The notes under the pieces: model-generated
What the model was told of the DNA's origin: nothing
Seen by the model: only the letters and a program-made list of their open reading frames with translations
The model's database searches: none
Made by a program: the position numbers and the translations under genes
Part shown: in pieces, positions 47,299-61,269 of the stretch
How positions within the stretch are numbered: position 1 is the stretch's first letter
Layout: the number at the start of each line of letters is the position of its first letter
Origin: Antitrichia curtipendula
Taxonomy: Eukaryota > Streptophyta > Bryopsida > Hypnales > Leucodontaceae
Length of the DNA stretch: 64,000 bases
NCBI GenBank assembly: GCA_951230915.1
Contig: OX579636.1
Location: 21,325,567-21,389,566 of the forward strand
Direction of reading: 5' to 3'

Positions 47299-48365
47299 GT
47301 GGTATATGACTCATCAATGTGAAAAATCGTAAAAATCCTGAAACGACACAAAGGACGGAAATTGTCCAATGAATGACTCAGAATATCCCTCACCACTGTA
47401 GACAGAGATGTAGTTTTTCATCCATCTTTTTTATAGTGGGAGTAGGAGCATGAAGAGTCATCAAAAGGTGGAAACCGGGCCCCTTTATTGAAAGCATTTC
47501 TTTTTTTAGGAGTACAAAGATTCAGTTACACCAGCAACCACATCACCTCAGTATCAATCTAGGGTTCATTCATTCTTGTGCAATTTCTGAGATCCTTGTA
47601 GTCCATGTGGCAAGACAAGAGAAGTTGAAAATTATTTAAATTCTATGACACTTACAATTCATGTAGAAAGACAAGTGAGGTTGAAAACCATTTTTATAGA
47701 TGAGTTACATACAAAACTTGTACACAATACAAAATACCAAAATTTGTACAAAGGACAAATACAAGTTCAAAGAGAAAGAGTGTTTTAACAATAAATTACT
47801 ATCATTGTGGTTGCATTGTTATTGCAAGCTTCATCCTTGCCATGTAGACACTTTGTATTTGTCACATCAAGTGGAAACTTTTGCTTACATGTTTTGTTGA
47901 GATTATTCTCAGTTACCATACGTTGGGGTCATATTCATTAGATTCCATACAAAATCAATTTTTTTTGGGGGGGGGGAGGGGGGGATAGGAATATCCTTCC
48001 ATTAATTGAATTTACAATTTTTAGAATTTCATTTCACAAGATTTGAAATATTTTCTTACCTCCCAACTTAGTAAGTTAGCAAAAAGACTAATTAAACTTC
48101 AATCCCTTTCAATGAACCTAGTCTCTCTTTGAGGGAAAAAAAGGACTAAGCTTAGCAAGCTTATGTACTCCATGGATTTTTTACATTGGTATGCATATTA
48201 TTTTTCGTGTTTCATTGGATTTTTTTTAGGATACAAATTATTTTTATTAATATTTTCTACACTATTCAACTCTGGCAAATTATAATTTCTGAAAATTTTC
48301 TTACATATCATATTTAATTATATTTTGAATTACTTTTTAACAAATCTGACCAGAGCATAGAGTAA
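47299..48365. other. AT-rich intergenic, no gene
   Basis: No gene was recognised. A T-run passes into a G-run at 47967-47984 (10 G, A, 7 G), similar to the one at 35954. Confidence 0.45.
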
Positions 48366-48604
48366 TGCCATATTTAACTATTTTTGGACTTTACAAAGTC
48401 CAAAATTGATAAAGGGACATCTAAGACAATTGTAGACTTTGACTTGTATAGATTTTATGAATCTAGAAATGATACAAATTTTAGACTAGGTGGTTTGAAA
48501 AATGTACAACAGGTTTAGATTTTAGATATCTATGACATCGGGAGATCTTTCGATGGATAAAGTCCAAAATTCCCTTAAAAGTCCAAAAGTAGTTAAATAT
48601 GGCA
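48366..48604. mobile_element. Small MITE with TGCCATATTTAACTA ends
   Basis: The left end TGCCATATTTAACTATTTTT plus GGACTTT is mirrored at the right by the inverse of TGCCATATTTAACTACTTTT plus GGACTTT, so the inverted repeats reach about 28 bp with one mismatch. Total length is 239 bp. No clear target duplication, and no coding capacity. Confidence 0.75.
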
Positions 48605-49987
48605 TAGTAGAAGCTTACTCAAATTTTCACCTTCAAGTAACACAGTTAATATGCCCCTGTCTTTGACTTTACTCATCATTTGTGCAAGGTGATTCTACTT
48701 TTCTTTTTTTCCCACTTTGCTTGGATTTCTTTGATGAGGTTCAAATCCTTGTGCTGACACCTTCCACAACCTCATATAATATTATCATAATGTCAATGCA
48801 AGAGAATTTTACCACTGCGACATGTTTTGATTGGTAAAAAAGAGAAAGATTAAGACTGATAATGCTCATTGCTTGCCTTGTGCAAATTTTCAATGGGGTG
48901 GATATGAAGTACTTCCTTTGTCCCAAAATAAATCCGGATTTTCAAATATACTTGTCCCAAATTAAATTTGGATGTCCACAATTTGTTGGACAACAACTAA
49001 AGTAAAAGAATCCACAAATACCACGCTTTGTAGACTATATAGCAATTTGGTCCCTTCACAGCTAATCAAAATGCAACCTCTAACCAACCAAAGGTAAAGA
49101 ATTCAACCTACAATTATACGGAAATTGCTACTAACAAGTCTCTTGTTGAGAATTTTTTGGAGTGAATCACAAGACATTGTCAGCATTGAATATAGAGGAT
49201 GTCAATGGACATCACTACACCAACACCGCTTAGAGAATGATCAAAATTAATACTATTGGAGCAATTCCAAAAAGAAAAAAATTTGTCGATTTCATCCCAT
49301 ATTTTTAACATGCGGTGCATCACTGGGACTTGCATTCTTTCACGCCTAGTGGGGCTTAGTAGAAGCTATAGTAACTACACAATTTTTTGAAAATAAGAGC
49401 TTTTCACGCACTAATCTAGTCATTTCTAGGAAACCCTAAATTTATTATGGGATGGACGTAGTAGAAATTTCATTGGTCTAATAGTGAGAAAAATCTAAGG
49501 GAAATCTCTACTACTACCAACCAATATTAACTTAGTGAGTACAAATCTATCTAATTAACATAGTTCAAATGCAAGAAACTTTTATCGTAGTAGCATATTT
49601 TGATTGATTAAGCAATCACAGAAGTCAAACGGCTCAACTCTCCTATATTGACAATATGTTTAGTAATTGTAAAGTAAGACAATTCATCAAAAATAATCTC
49701 CAATCAATACCAATTGAGCCACATGTGGCTCGGGAGGTCCTTACCAAAGATTATTTTCAATGAATTGTCTTACTTTGCAATTACTTAATCCATTGTGGTT
49801 GCATTGTTACTAACACAACTCAACTAACAGACCAATTGAGAACAAAGAAATGGTCACCCACTATCCATTGTTACTTTTCTAAGCACATCATGACAACATA
49901 TTGTCAGATTAAGAAGCCTTAGCCTTGAGAAATTGTTGGGTTTCTGGATGCAACTAGAATTGGTCTAGGATATGAGGGTAGAAAATA
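48605..49987. other. AT-rich intergenic, no gene
   Basis: A 30-40 bp inverted pair around CAATTCATCAAAAATAATCT (49680) and its complement AGATTATTTTCAATGAATTG (49749) frames a spacer of about 50 bp. Otherwise nothing recognisable. Confidence 0.45.
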
Positions 49988-51290
49988 CACTATAAGAAAC
50001 CGGACTTTTTGAAGACGTCTCAAAAAACGTGACACTGCGTTGTATTCAACATAAAAAGAATCAGCGTTGATGTCTCCTAAAATTTGTTCAACTTGACGGG
50101 ATAAAAACATGTGCAAATCTCAGAGGACACATCAATTTTTAGCATGTTTTTCCAAAAACGTAGCTCATGACAATATTTGGCAAGGTCTGTAGAGGTCGAC
50201 ATGTAGAGGCCACATGAGCGCCATGTCAGCGCCACATGCTCAACCACTGCCACGTCATCTTTTTTTTTCCATCCATGTCGTTGCTGATGTGGTCTTTGAC
50301 GTGGAGTCGGAAACCGTGACGTGGTCACTGACGTGGAGGCCACGTCAGCTCATTTTTGTGTCATTTGAATAATTTAATGGTGTTTTTTGAAATGTCAAAT
50401 TAGACATTTTTTGCAACATCAAATTACATGTTTTTTCAAATATCAATTGCTACATACCCTACCTACAAGGCAATATCAATAAAAATTTAGTATAAATTAA
50501 AAAAATGAAATGAACAAAAAAAAATTATGAATTCAACAAAAATTGAAGAAAACTTACCATCAACCATTAAGAGAATTTTTAATGGCCAAATGAAGGAATT
50601 ACTTCATTAAAAGTTAATAAAAATGAAGGATAAGGACATTGTATTTATATCCATTCTCTGCCCATGGAAAGACAAACAATATGGGATAAGTAGAATATGG
50701 TTATTTCACTTGTTTACATGTTGATGTTGTTTTTGACGTGTATATGTTCTTTTAAACATAGAGATGTTGTTTCAGACATCTCGACGTTTTTGTGGACATT
50801 TCACTTTGAACACAATTTTTTTTTGATATATCCCATATCAATTGTCTCTCTTCCACCTCCCCACCTGTATAAATACTTTATGTTTTCATCCATGGAACAC
50901 ATCCATTTTCATCCATCCATTTTTCTTTTTTTTGGAAAGCATGCCACGTCATTGCCTTTTTCCTAAATTTTTTATATAAGGTCAATATTTTTCCATTGAC
51001 CGTAGTAATTTTTAGTAATTTATCCATAATGAAAGTGGACTTCATGCTGACGTGGCAGTCTATGTTTTTTGAGATGTCACAACAAAACATGAGCTTGTTT
51101 TTTTAAACATTGTTATAAACATCTCTGTCTACGGTGACATCTACTTGTTTTCCAACTTAGTTGCACATGTTTTTTGCAACATCAAATCAAATTCACTCTT
51201 TTGCACCCGTTCACTGCTTAACACGTGACATCTCAGCAAACATGGCACGTTACAGTCCAACAACAGCAAAAACGGGTTTTTTTTATAGTG
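49988..51290. mobile_element. Non-autonomous CACTA-type element 4
   Basis: The left end is CACTATAAGAAACCGGAC; the right end is the inverse of CACTATAAAAAAAACCCG. An exact target duplication ATA lies at 49985-49987 and 51291-51293. The subterminal regions are rich in ACGTC/GACGT and ACATCTC/GAGATGT motifs in both orientations (50010-50350 and 50750-51130), as expected for transposase-binding repeats of CACTA elements. There is no transposase frame. Confidence 0.85.
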
Positions 51291-51293
51291 ATA

Positions 51294-54200
51294 ATAAGGT
51301 GTATTACCTCAAAGTAAAATAAACACGTCATCTGCAGCATAGAATCCCATGGATGATCGCACATTACAGTCGCCCCCTGCCAAATATACAATCCAATAAA
51401 AACTAATAGAAAATGTACACATATTGTTACAAAATGTACAAAATGGAGCCAAAACGCCACTCATACCAAAATTTTGTGTTGGTCCATCTAAAGCAAAAGG
51501 TCCTTTCATAGATTCTCAAATTTAAAATAAAATAATAATAATATAAAGTCAAAATTTGGCTCTCATACTAAAATCACAAATTTGCTACAATATTTTCTTA
51601 TATAGGTCCTAAAATACTAATTAAGTGCCTAGTCTAAGTACATAACATTAGAGCATTAGATTTAGCTCTTTCAATTGTAAGAATAAAACGTAAAATTTTA
51701 AAAAAGTACAATAATGTTAAACATGAATCTGTGACAGTACAAACATTTAAAGTTTGTACTCCATACATTCATTTAATAGATGAAATTCACTTTTTATTAA
51801 GCAGTTATCAATTTATGCAAAATATAAGACTTCGATCCATTTTTTATTTTATTTTCAAGTCACAAAAACTATAGGAAAATTGCCTCCAAGCTTTCATTTT
51901 GTGCAGAAATTTTGCCATGACTATAATTTTGGACAATTGTAGTGTGCTTTTACCCTCATAGTATATCAAATGGATAGAGTATTATATACAAAGATAAATG
52001 ACTTTGAATAAAATGTATACAAATACTATGTATTAGTATTTATATGGTACATATTGTTTGAGTATATACGTACTTATAAATACCATATATAATTGCCATA
52101 TCAATACAAATATTATATATATATATATAAGTCTCCATATTCATATATACTATGTATAGATACCATATAAGTCATGTACAAATCCAAAATCCTTTGCAAA
52201 ACTTCATAAAATTGTAGTTAGGCTTCAAATACATGCCATGTCCTCTCCATAACTTCAAATCTAGAGTGTCTTAGCTTCTTAAAAAGCTAAAAAAATATAG
52301 TACAACATCTCCAAAAATCAAAGCAAAGGAAGATATTGGCGGTTTGTTAAAGCTTGTTGAAAGCTACTCTATCAAATTTGTTGGCAACTGAATGTCTCTC
52401 CACTTTGGAATATACTCCATACTCTTAAAAGCTCTAAATTCTTTGCACCATATCTTCTTAGAAAGTTGACTTTATAATATACATCCTCCAAAAATCTTAG
52501 CTCAAAAAGATAAAAACTTTGATTTCAATGTTTTGCCAAAGTAGGGGCTAACTTTAAGATTTAGTTTCAGCAACTATTCTATACTTCATTTACTACCACA
52601 CTCATAAATCTTTCAAAACAACTCCAAATTAAAAGTGCTATAACTTCATAGAATGCTACAAACTTTATACACAATTTATCCAAGATTCAAAGCCAAAAAC
52701 ACTTTACCCAACCTCTACAAGCGCTTAGTAGGTAGTAGACACTCTTTCACTCCATCTCTCATAACTTTTGTACTCAAACTTCAAATAGAACAAGTCATAA
52801 TTTTTAGGATCACAAAAACAATTAATACAATCTCGCAAAAGTTCATTCCAAAATTTGCAATACACTCTGAGTTATCTCTCCCAACTCATGGCACTCCCCA
52901 AACTAACTATGAAGGAGGAAGGAGAAGACCCCAACTCCTTATCCAACCTCAAGGGCCATATTAGCCCATGCCTAGGCCACATGGGCAACTTTAAACTAAT
53001 TGGTTATTCTTTTTACCTTCCTAAAGCCTTATCTACCCCTTTATCTAGTCAAAAAATCTCTTAATTCCACTTAAAAGGGTAAACTATCTTCATCATTTTC
53101 TCTTCCAACTTCAAACATATCAAATAACTTTTGGAAATACTTCTAAACACAAAACCAAAACAACTAGGATTAAATATATGTCTACTAGAGGTTAAAAAAT
53201 AGAGCTTCAAGAGGAGCATCACTTCATTTGCAAAAACTTAAGGATGCATCTAACGATAGCTGCAATATAATCTGTACGGTCTACTTTAGTTAAAGGATTG
53301 GCTGGAGCTTCCAACCAACATTCGTGGCCACGACTTCCTTTAATGGGTCTAACCATTTAGTAGTATTGTTCATCGTTCAAGCCTCAAAAACATCCCTCAA
53401 ACAATACTTTTCTACTGCCATATTCAACACACTCAACTTGCAACATGATTACTAGCGTCCAAGCGTCTCATTGATGGTTCCCGTGCCATTTTTGTTCTAC
53501 ACAAGGTTGCTTTGGCGATTGAAAAGGCCCAGCTTCATCTTGTAGACACTCATGCGGCGGTGCAAGACCTAGCACAGAAGAGGTTGATCCAGCAATTGAG
53601 TCAAAGAAAACTCAAATTTAGGATCTGGTTGACGCTTTTCATCTTGAGACTTAGAAAAAATCCTCCAATTCAACATATTGAATTTAAAATACAAAAACAT
53701 AAAGGAACTACATCAAATTGATAAGGCTCTTGGATAGTTTGCACTTCTTTATAATGGTTGTAAGAAAGTGTCACCTTAAAGCCTTTCCATGGAATGTCAT
53801 TCTTTTATTTTATGTATTATTATTACCAAAATCAACCAAATAATATATATCCACATTATTTTTACAAAATGCGCGCATTTACAATGTGACAATATGGTAT
53901 ATAATTGAGCATATTCATTCATCTACAAAACTATGAGAAAGTCTTTTATAGAAGTAGTTTCTTTTTGTCCTTCATCCTTGAAAAGTTTTTAGGTGTATAG
54001 TATACTGGGATTTTTTTCATTACTTTTTGGTAGCACAAAAATCCATCTCCATATATTAGAATGGTGAAGTTATTTACATCCACTGACATGAATAAAACAT
54101 GTAAAATATGGATGAAAATATAGTTATTCATCCAATAGTATATAAATTCATCTATGAAAGAGTGATATTGTTTCTACATCATGTGGCAATTAACAATTTT

Positions 54201-56008
54201 ATCCACTAAAAATAAAATAAAATTATTGCTCAATATTCCCTCAAAAAAATTATATAGCAATAAATAGCTCCAAAATAAACATTGTTTAGGTTGCTCTAGA
54301 TCAAAGGGTAGGAAGCATTGGACCGACAAAAGTTATATTGTAAAAATTTGGGGAGATACTTTACTTGAAAAGCAAGCCAATGCTACATGGATGGAATCTC
54401 TTGTAGTGTCCTATTTTTTTTCTATGGTCCTTACTTTTTTTCCTTCAAAAATTAAAGTACTCAAGAGTCAAAACAACAAACTTTACAAGTTTTTGGTTTT
54501 TGGTTTAGGTTTTTGGTTTAGGATTTAGAATTTATGTTTTGTGAGTTATCAAAATTTTGAATTAGAATGCATATTTTACATTGTTGGAAGCACATTTTTC
54601 AATGCTTTCTAGCTATTTGCATAGAATTTGTTGAATCTGATAGATAATTGTTCATACATTAGTGTTCAAAGTTTCAATGTCATTGCAACTAGCAAACTTA
54701 GCTAAGTTTTGTCTAGTACAACAAACTAGGTGAACGTCATAAGAAACCAAAGTCTTTTGAAGGAAATTCAAATTCTTTCTAATTTAAAATTCTATTCATA
54801 CAAGGTTCTACATTACAAGCCCGTAAGCTTGAAAGAAAATATCATAGATGAAAGCAATAAATCAATTTCAAATTGAAATTTTAAAACTTTGTAAGTATGC
54901 TAGTACTTTAACAAAAGAATTTGAAGTAGAACTTCTTCATTTTTGAAAAACACGATTCCAAAATTCATTTATATCTTTTGGTCATTTTCAAAAACCGCAT
55001 ATCCTTTGTATACTAGGGATTAAACATCATGATTGTATCTATATGGTCAAATATTATTTTCAAATCTTTTTTAATTTAATTTTATAGCATTAGGCAAGGA
55101 AAATTCTTCAAAATGCAATTCCAGCTGTTAGACTTTGAGATTTATTATAGTTGGTTAAAACTTTAGCCTTGTAGGTCCTTAGATTCCATCTCCGATTCCA
55201 TGGAGATTGAGATATCATTTTCGAGGATACTTAGGGGGATTGAGTTAAAACATCTACTTCAATTGGTTGGTCAAGTTTATTATTGGGTTTAGTAGGGCTT
55301 CTTCACTTGGTTTATAGCAAGCTATAAGGTGTTAGAGAGACCAAATTCAAGTGCACAATGCTAGGTACTAGTTTACATAGACACTACCACCACTAAAATA
55401 GATTTAAGACAATCAAATAGTTAAAAGGTTATTAAAATGTTGTTTCTAGTGCTAAATGGTCAAGTTCGTTGCATATAATGAATCTGTTGCAAACCCATAA
55501 TGCTAATCAGTCATTACATTATTAAAATATTATATAAATTACTACCTCTATTTTTTAAAAAGCCATGTGTTTCCTTTGTATTCTATAAAAAAACATGAGT
55601 CTTTTTAGAATTAGAGGTAGTACAACAAAAATTCTTCAAATTTACACAAGTAGAAAAGAGGTAGCAAGATATTAAGATACCCTACTACAGGCAATTAGGT
55701 GAGGGGTTCAAATCGAATAGCTTGAAAGTTCTTAAATTTAAGTTAATATTGTCTTTTAAGAATATTGTTCAAAGGATATGCAAAAATTGCTTGAATTGAC
55801 ATCATGTAGGTATTTTAAGGTATGTTTTAGATGTAAGTTTATCTTTGAAACACTTGATCTTCTAATATGAAATTTTTTGATTGAATATTGGGCTAATTTT
55901 CCCTTTTTCTCTAGTGGTGGGAGTAGGTGGGCAAAAAACTCACCACAATGACTTATTTTCTAGTGGAAGTATGTATTTTAAGGTATGTTCCACATGTAAG
56001 TTATTCTT
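51294..56008. other. AT-rich gene desert with possible relics
   Basis: 52.2-52.9 kb has loosely repeated ACTTCATA-AAT-CTA-AACTTTATACA motifs. A frame at about 53485-53720 reads VALAIEKAQLHLVDTHAAVQ, peptide-like but short and unrecognised. An octamer-like repeat GGTTTTTGGTTTAG occurs at 54491-54522. No supported gene. Confidence 0.4.
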
Positions 56009-56670
56009 TTAACTCCTAAAGAACCAAGTTGCATTTTTTTGGCAACATAGCGATTTGGAGCAAGGCAGGTGAGTGGAATTTTATTTATTTTGCTTTGAAG
56101 TTTTCAAACAATATGTGCACGAGGAGTAGCTTTAAGGCCCAACAATGTTCATAACTTTTGACTACATGGTTAAAAACTTATTGTGTAATATATAGTTTGT
56201 TTTTCAACCCGGCTAGCCCAGATAGATCATACAAAATCACTTTTTTTATTAAAAAAAATTTGAAATTAGTTCTTTCGATTTATATATATGTGGAAAGCTT
56301 TAAATCATTCCATTTTGCTTAGCGCAACAAAAGTTATGAAGAGTTTTAGTTTGCAAGCAATTACAGATTTTCTACTCTAAAATAAATTTTGAAGTCCTTT
56401 ATTTAATTCAATTTTCAATATTTTTGGAAAAAAATAAAAACATAGGGTGTAGATTGTTTATCACAACATCACAACCATTGGGATTGGCATTTTTCAATTC
56501 CTTAACTAAATTTTTAACAAGTTAGTAATTTGAGGTAATTATCTACTTCTTTCTACTTGTTATTTTTTTAAGCATGTAGTCAACTTGCCTTGAAGGATGA
56601 ATCCAAAGAAGCACCACCATTTTGGACATTTTTTCATACAAATGTAGCCTAGCTTGTGAAGTGGTTTATG
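56009..56670 (+). mobile_element. TTAA-bounded MITE, family B, right-truncated copy
   Basis: Starts TTAACTCCTAAAGAACCAAG and follows the 11897-12837 copy through GCAACATAGCGATTT, the AACAATATGTGCACGAGGAG block, TATGTGGAAAGCTTT and the GAATCCAAAGAAGCACCAC block. Similarity then stops and no right terminus is visible. Confidence 0.7.
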
Positions 56671-57106
56671 AAAATTGCAATTTGATATGGTTGATTGGGA
56701 TTGTGTAAGAATTGAATTCAGCAAGACGAAAAACACCAATTGTATTCTATATTATACAAAAAAAAAAATTTATCACATAATATTCTTCATGGTCAAATGT
56801 ACAAAATTAATAATAGCGTCAAGGTCAAATAGCAAAATCTAATTACAATAAAGAAATATTTGTTTTTCATTGTCAGCTAAACTTTTAAATGGTAGAATAG
56901 GGAGAACGATTGAGAGTTGACAAGTGACTCCACAATACAAGATGGTTCGCTGAATAGCAAACAAGTGACATCCACAGGAGTGTCCTACAACAACGTCATC
57001 GAAATTTAAATTTCATCGCATAAATATGAAAGAAATATTCTTATTTAAATCCTCTCCTCAGGAATAAACCGAGTGTCACTTTCCTCTTGTTGGCAATGTT
57101 GGAGTA

Positions 57107-58327
57107 TTAACCCCTAAACGCATAAGGCCCATTTTCAGCATCTTAAGATTTAGTCTAAATTGAATAAAATGTCAATATTTTGATAAGTTGTATCAAGTTT
57201 TTATTGTTTGTAACCATATAAATTCAAACTAGACATGTTAGAGATGTCATAGGAAAAGAAAATACAACAATATCACATATAGAGTGAATGATTATAATGT
57301 TTGACCATAAGGGGGTTAACCCCTAAAGCCCCGCTTGTCCCCTCGGAGGACAATTTGGGTCTGGGCAGGTTCCTATTGTCTCAATTTGAAGTGAATTTTA
57401 TTGAGATTTTTTGAAGTTGTGTAGCTTTGCAAGAGCTTTATGAATATATAATTTTTGTTTCAATCGGATGCCGGATGAAAAAATTATGGCACAATGAGCA
57501 AGAAATGGAGACTAGCGGGCAGCCCAAAAAAAATTACAAAAAGTCAAAATAATTTGTTTTGAATTTCTTCCTAAAATATTATGTTTTTACCTATACGTGA
57601 AGCTTTGATTCATTCTATTTGGACTAGGTATGAGAAAGTTATGGACAATCTTAGTTTTTCGGGCAATTTAAGCATCTTCTTGAAAAAAAAAAATTGTTCA
57701 ACTTTGAATACTAATATCTTCCAATCCGTACGGTCAAATTTGATGAAATTTATACAACATGATCTCAGACAAGTTAAGTACAAGATCCTACGGTTAAATT
57801 TCAGAAAAAAACAAAAATTTGGTTTCCTTAAGTGAATAAAACAGAAGTGGTAGTTTTGAGTGTTTTTTGGTAGAAAACACCCTCGAGGCTTCAGGGGTTA
57901 AAACTGCAAAAGTGATGTGCAGTCTTTCAATCCTCTTTTCATAAGTCAAATCTAAAAGGTTGGTCACCAAAAAATTATGAGGTTGAAGGGCATAACATGT
58001 CTAACCGCATTCAATTTACGACTTTTTAAAATCTCTTTTACAATTTTTTTGAATGAATTATGAATGTGATTTTTTCTCCAAGATGTAGTGTATTTGGGGC
58101 TCATTTTCAAGAGCTCTCGGACACTACGAGAAATCAAGATTGCAATGGGTCCCATTACAGAAATTGGGAACAAAAAAATCACTATTTTTTATTTTCAAGA
58201 TCGGATTTTTTATGCTAAATAGAACTTTTCAAAAATATGAAGTACTGAAAATAGAAACTTGGTTAGGGTTTATGTAACTTCAAAGTTTGCAAACAGCAGA
58301 TTTGGGTGCCTCGGGCATTTAGGGGTT
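57107..58327. mobile_element. Outer TTAA-bounded MITE carrying a nested one
   Basis: The left end is TTAACCCCTAAACGCATAAG; the right end is the inverse of TTAACCCCTAAATGCCCGAG. The first ten bases inside TTAA agree closely, with weaker similarity beyond. Element 57316-57899 interrupts it; without that insert it would be about 640 bp. Confidence 0.65.
57316..57899 (+). mobile_element. Inner TTAA-bounded MITE, family B
   Basis: The left end TTAACCCCTAAAGCCCCG and right end, the inverse of TTAACCCCTGAAGCCTCG, match at 16 of 18 bases, with TTAA on both sides (57316-57319, 57896-57899). The right half is homologous to 12640-12837 and 6600-6852. There is no transposase; an 84-codon frame inside it has no recognised domain. 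Confidence 0.82.
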
Positions 58328-59280
58328 AAGTACGTCAGTTCGCAACATAAAACATTTCACTAGTAAACTACCAAGTGCCCATTATCCATACACGCATGTA
58401 ATACAGTCGAGACACCGCATGTATGTCACCGCATCTTTGTCACAGAATCAAACCTTATACTAATAACGCAGACATCCTGAATAGTACATTTAATCAGTAA
58501 ATTATCGTCAATCCAGCATCCTAGACTCGAACCATATGTAACACCCTTGTCTCTTGAATAGTGATTCTAAAAACTCCTGACCAGGCACATTGATCTGCGG
58601 TCCATCTCTCTGAACTGCGCAAGGCTAAAGTACCTCAACTTGTCTATTCGCAGATGCTAATGAAACTGCACCATGTGAGTTCAAAACTTGAAATGGAAGT
58701 TACTGACTTAAAAGAGGAGACATGTCCAACACAGTAAAATGCAATTCCAAAAAACGCAATAGGGGAAACAAAGCAGTCCAGAACATCGAAATGGAGGACA
58801 CAGCATGCAAAACAACTGTCTGTTTCATGAGATTTCCATCCAGTGAACAACTGCTCGCAAATGAACATTTACAACCTCATTACTCTTGAACTTCTATGTC
58901 TGAAAAAACGTATATTCTAACATCATGACTAAATTCAAAATTTGGAGGAAGGCTCAGTCAAAAGTTTGTTAATCATGTAGAGGAAAAACCCTGTCATGAA
59001 ATAGGTAAGATTTGATCATCCTTGCCTTGTTCCCCACCTCACGAACTGGCATAAGTTAAGCGTCCCAGACCACTCAGTCTACTTAAAAATTTAACAGAAA
59101 ACGTAAAAGAAATTAAACGGAGGGCACCGAAAAAAAGTTAGTCTTGTGACTTCAATCAAAGAAAAAAGACATTGCAACTTGATGATAACAGCTATACTCT
59201 TGCACCTTTACTCTACAAACACACGACGCTAGATCATACGCGCCTCATTCCCTACTGAAGATTGCAAGGTTAGACGTAAA
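58328..59280. other. Region downstream of RPL17, no gene recognised
   Basis: Composition is less AT-rich than the MITE regions. Minus-strand frames (for example 58644-58868) lack domains. This may hold the distal 3' part of the RPL17 transcript or a non-coding unit. Confidence 0.35.
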
Positions 59281-59466
59281 CTACGTATCCAAATATTCTT
59301 GGAGTGCAGCGGTGATCTCAGAGGATATAAACATTCTCAACACTGGGTTCAGACAATGTAGGTAAGTTTTAGTCATCACTGTCCACCACTGCACCGCCAG
59401 AGCTACCACTAATCCGACAACGATCAGGCTTAACCAGCCTCTATCATACCCTAAAAAATGAAACAT
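59281..59466 (-). CDS. Small hypothetical membrane-like ORF, 61 aa
   Basis: Frame from ATG at 59466 to TAG at 59281. It starts about 200 bp past the RPL17 stop, on the same strand. It has one hydrophobic segment near the N-terminus (WLSLIVVGLVVALAVQWW) followed by a soluble end with ITAALQEYLD. A TTTTTTAG acceptor-like sequence lies within the first codons, so it could instead be an exon of an alternative 3' end. I do not recognise a family; it may be a chance frame in the RPL17 3' UTR. Confidence 0.25.
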   Translation of the reverse strand: MFHFLGYDRGWLSLIVVGLVVALAVQWWTVMTKTYLHCLNPVLRMFISSEITAALQEYLDT

Positions 59467-59666
59467 TAACGAGAGATGGAACAATAAACAGGCAAGTACC
59501 CGAAGAACAAACAGTGACCAGAAACACGCACATTCGACATGAACATCTCAAGAGTGCAACCCAAACTGAAATTTTAGGCCGGAATACTTTACTAATCCAA
59601 GAGCGCAAAAGCTTTTGAATCCTCCAACAAAGCATGTGCTGCGACTGTTCCCAAACAATGGTAAAT

Positions 59667-61071
<1,405 letters not shown>

Positions 61072-61224
61072 TGCGGAAGGTGGAAAAACCAGCGCCCGAC
61101 CTGAGCGAGACGGAGTGCGAAGAAGAGAAAGAGTTTGGCTGCTGCTCTAGGGCTTCATACCCAAGCTCTTGCAATTAGGGCTTGAACTCGCGGAATTAGG
61201 GCGTCGATCCCCCGCTCTTGGAAA

Positions 61225-61232
61225 TAGGGTTT
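61225..61232 (-). promoter_or_regulatory. Telo-box upstream of RPL17
   Basis: TAGGGTTT on the plus strand is AAACCCTA on the coding strand, about 155 bp before the ATG. Several ATTAGGGC/TAGGGCTT variants lie at 61146-61203. Telo-boxes are known to mark promoters of plant translation genes. A further AAACCCTAA lies inside intron 1 at 60808. Confidence 0.6.
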
Positions 61233-61269
61233 CATTTCAGAACGCATCACCGCGGGGCCTAATTCCGTC

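Noticed and set aside
48735..48760. TTCAAATCC-like tRNA T-loop motif
   Set aside because: No acceptor stem, D-arm or anticodon arm can be formed around it; the similar motif at 55706 also fails.
57107..57319. Independent short element ending at the GGGGGTTAA of 57311-57319
   Set aside because: Its right end (inverse CCCCCTTATGG) does not match its left end, while the left end pairs better with 58311-58327.
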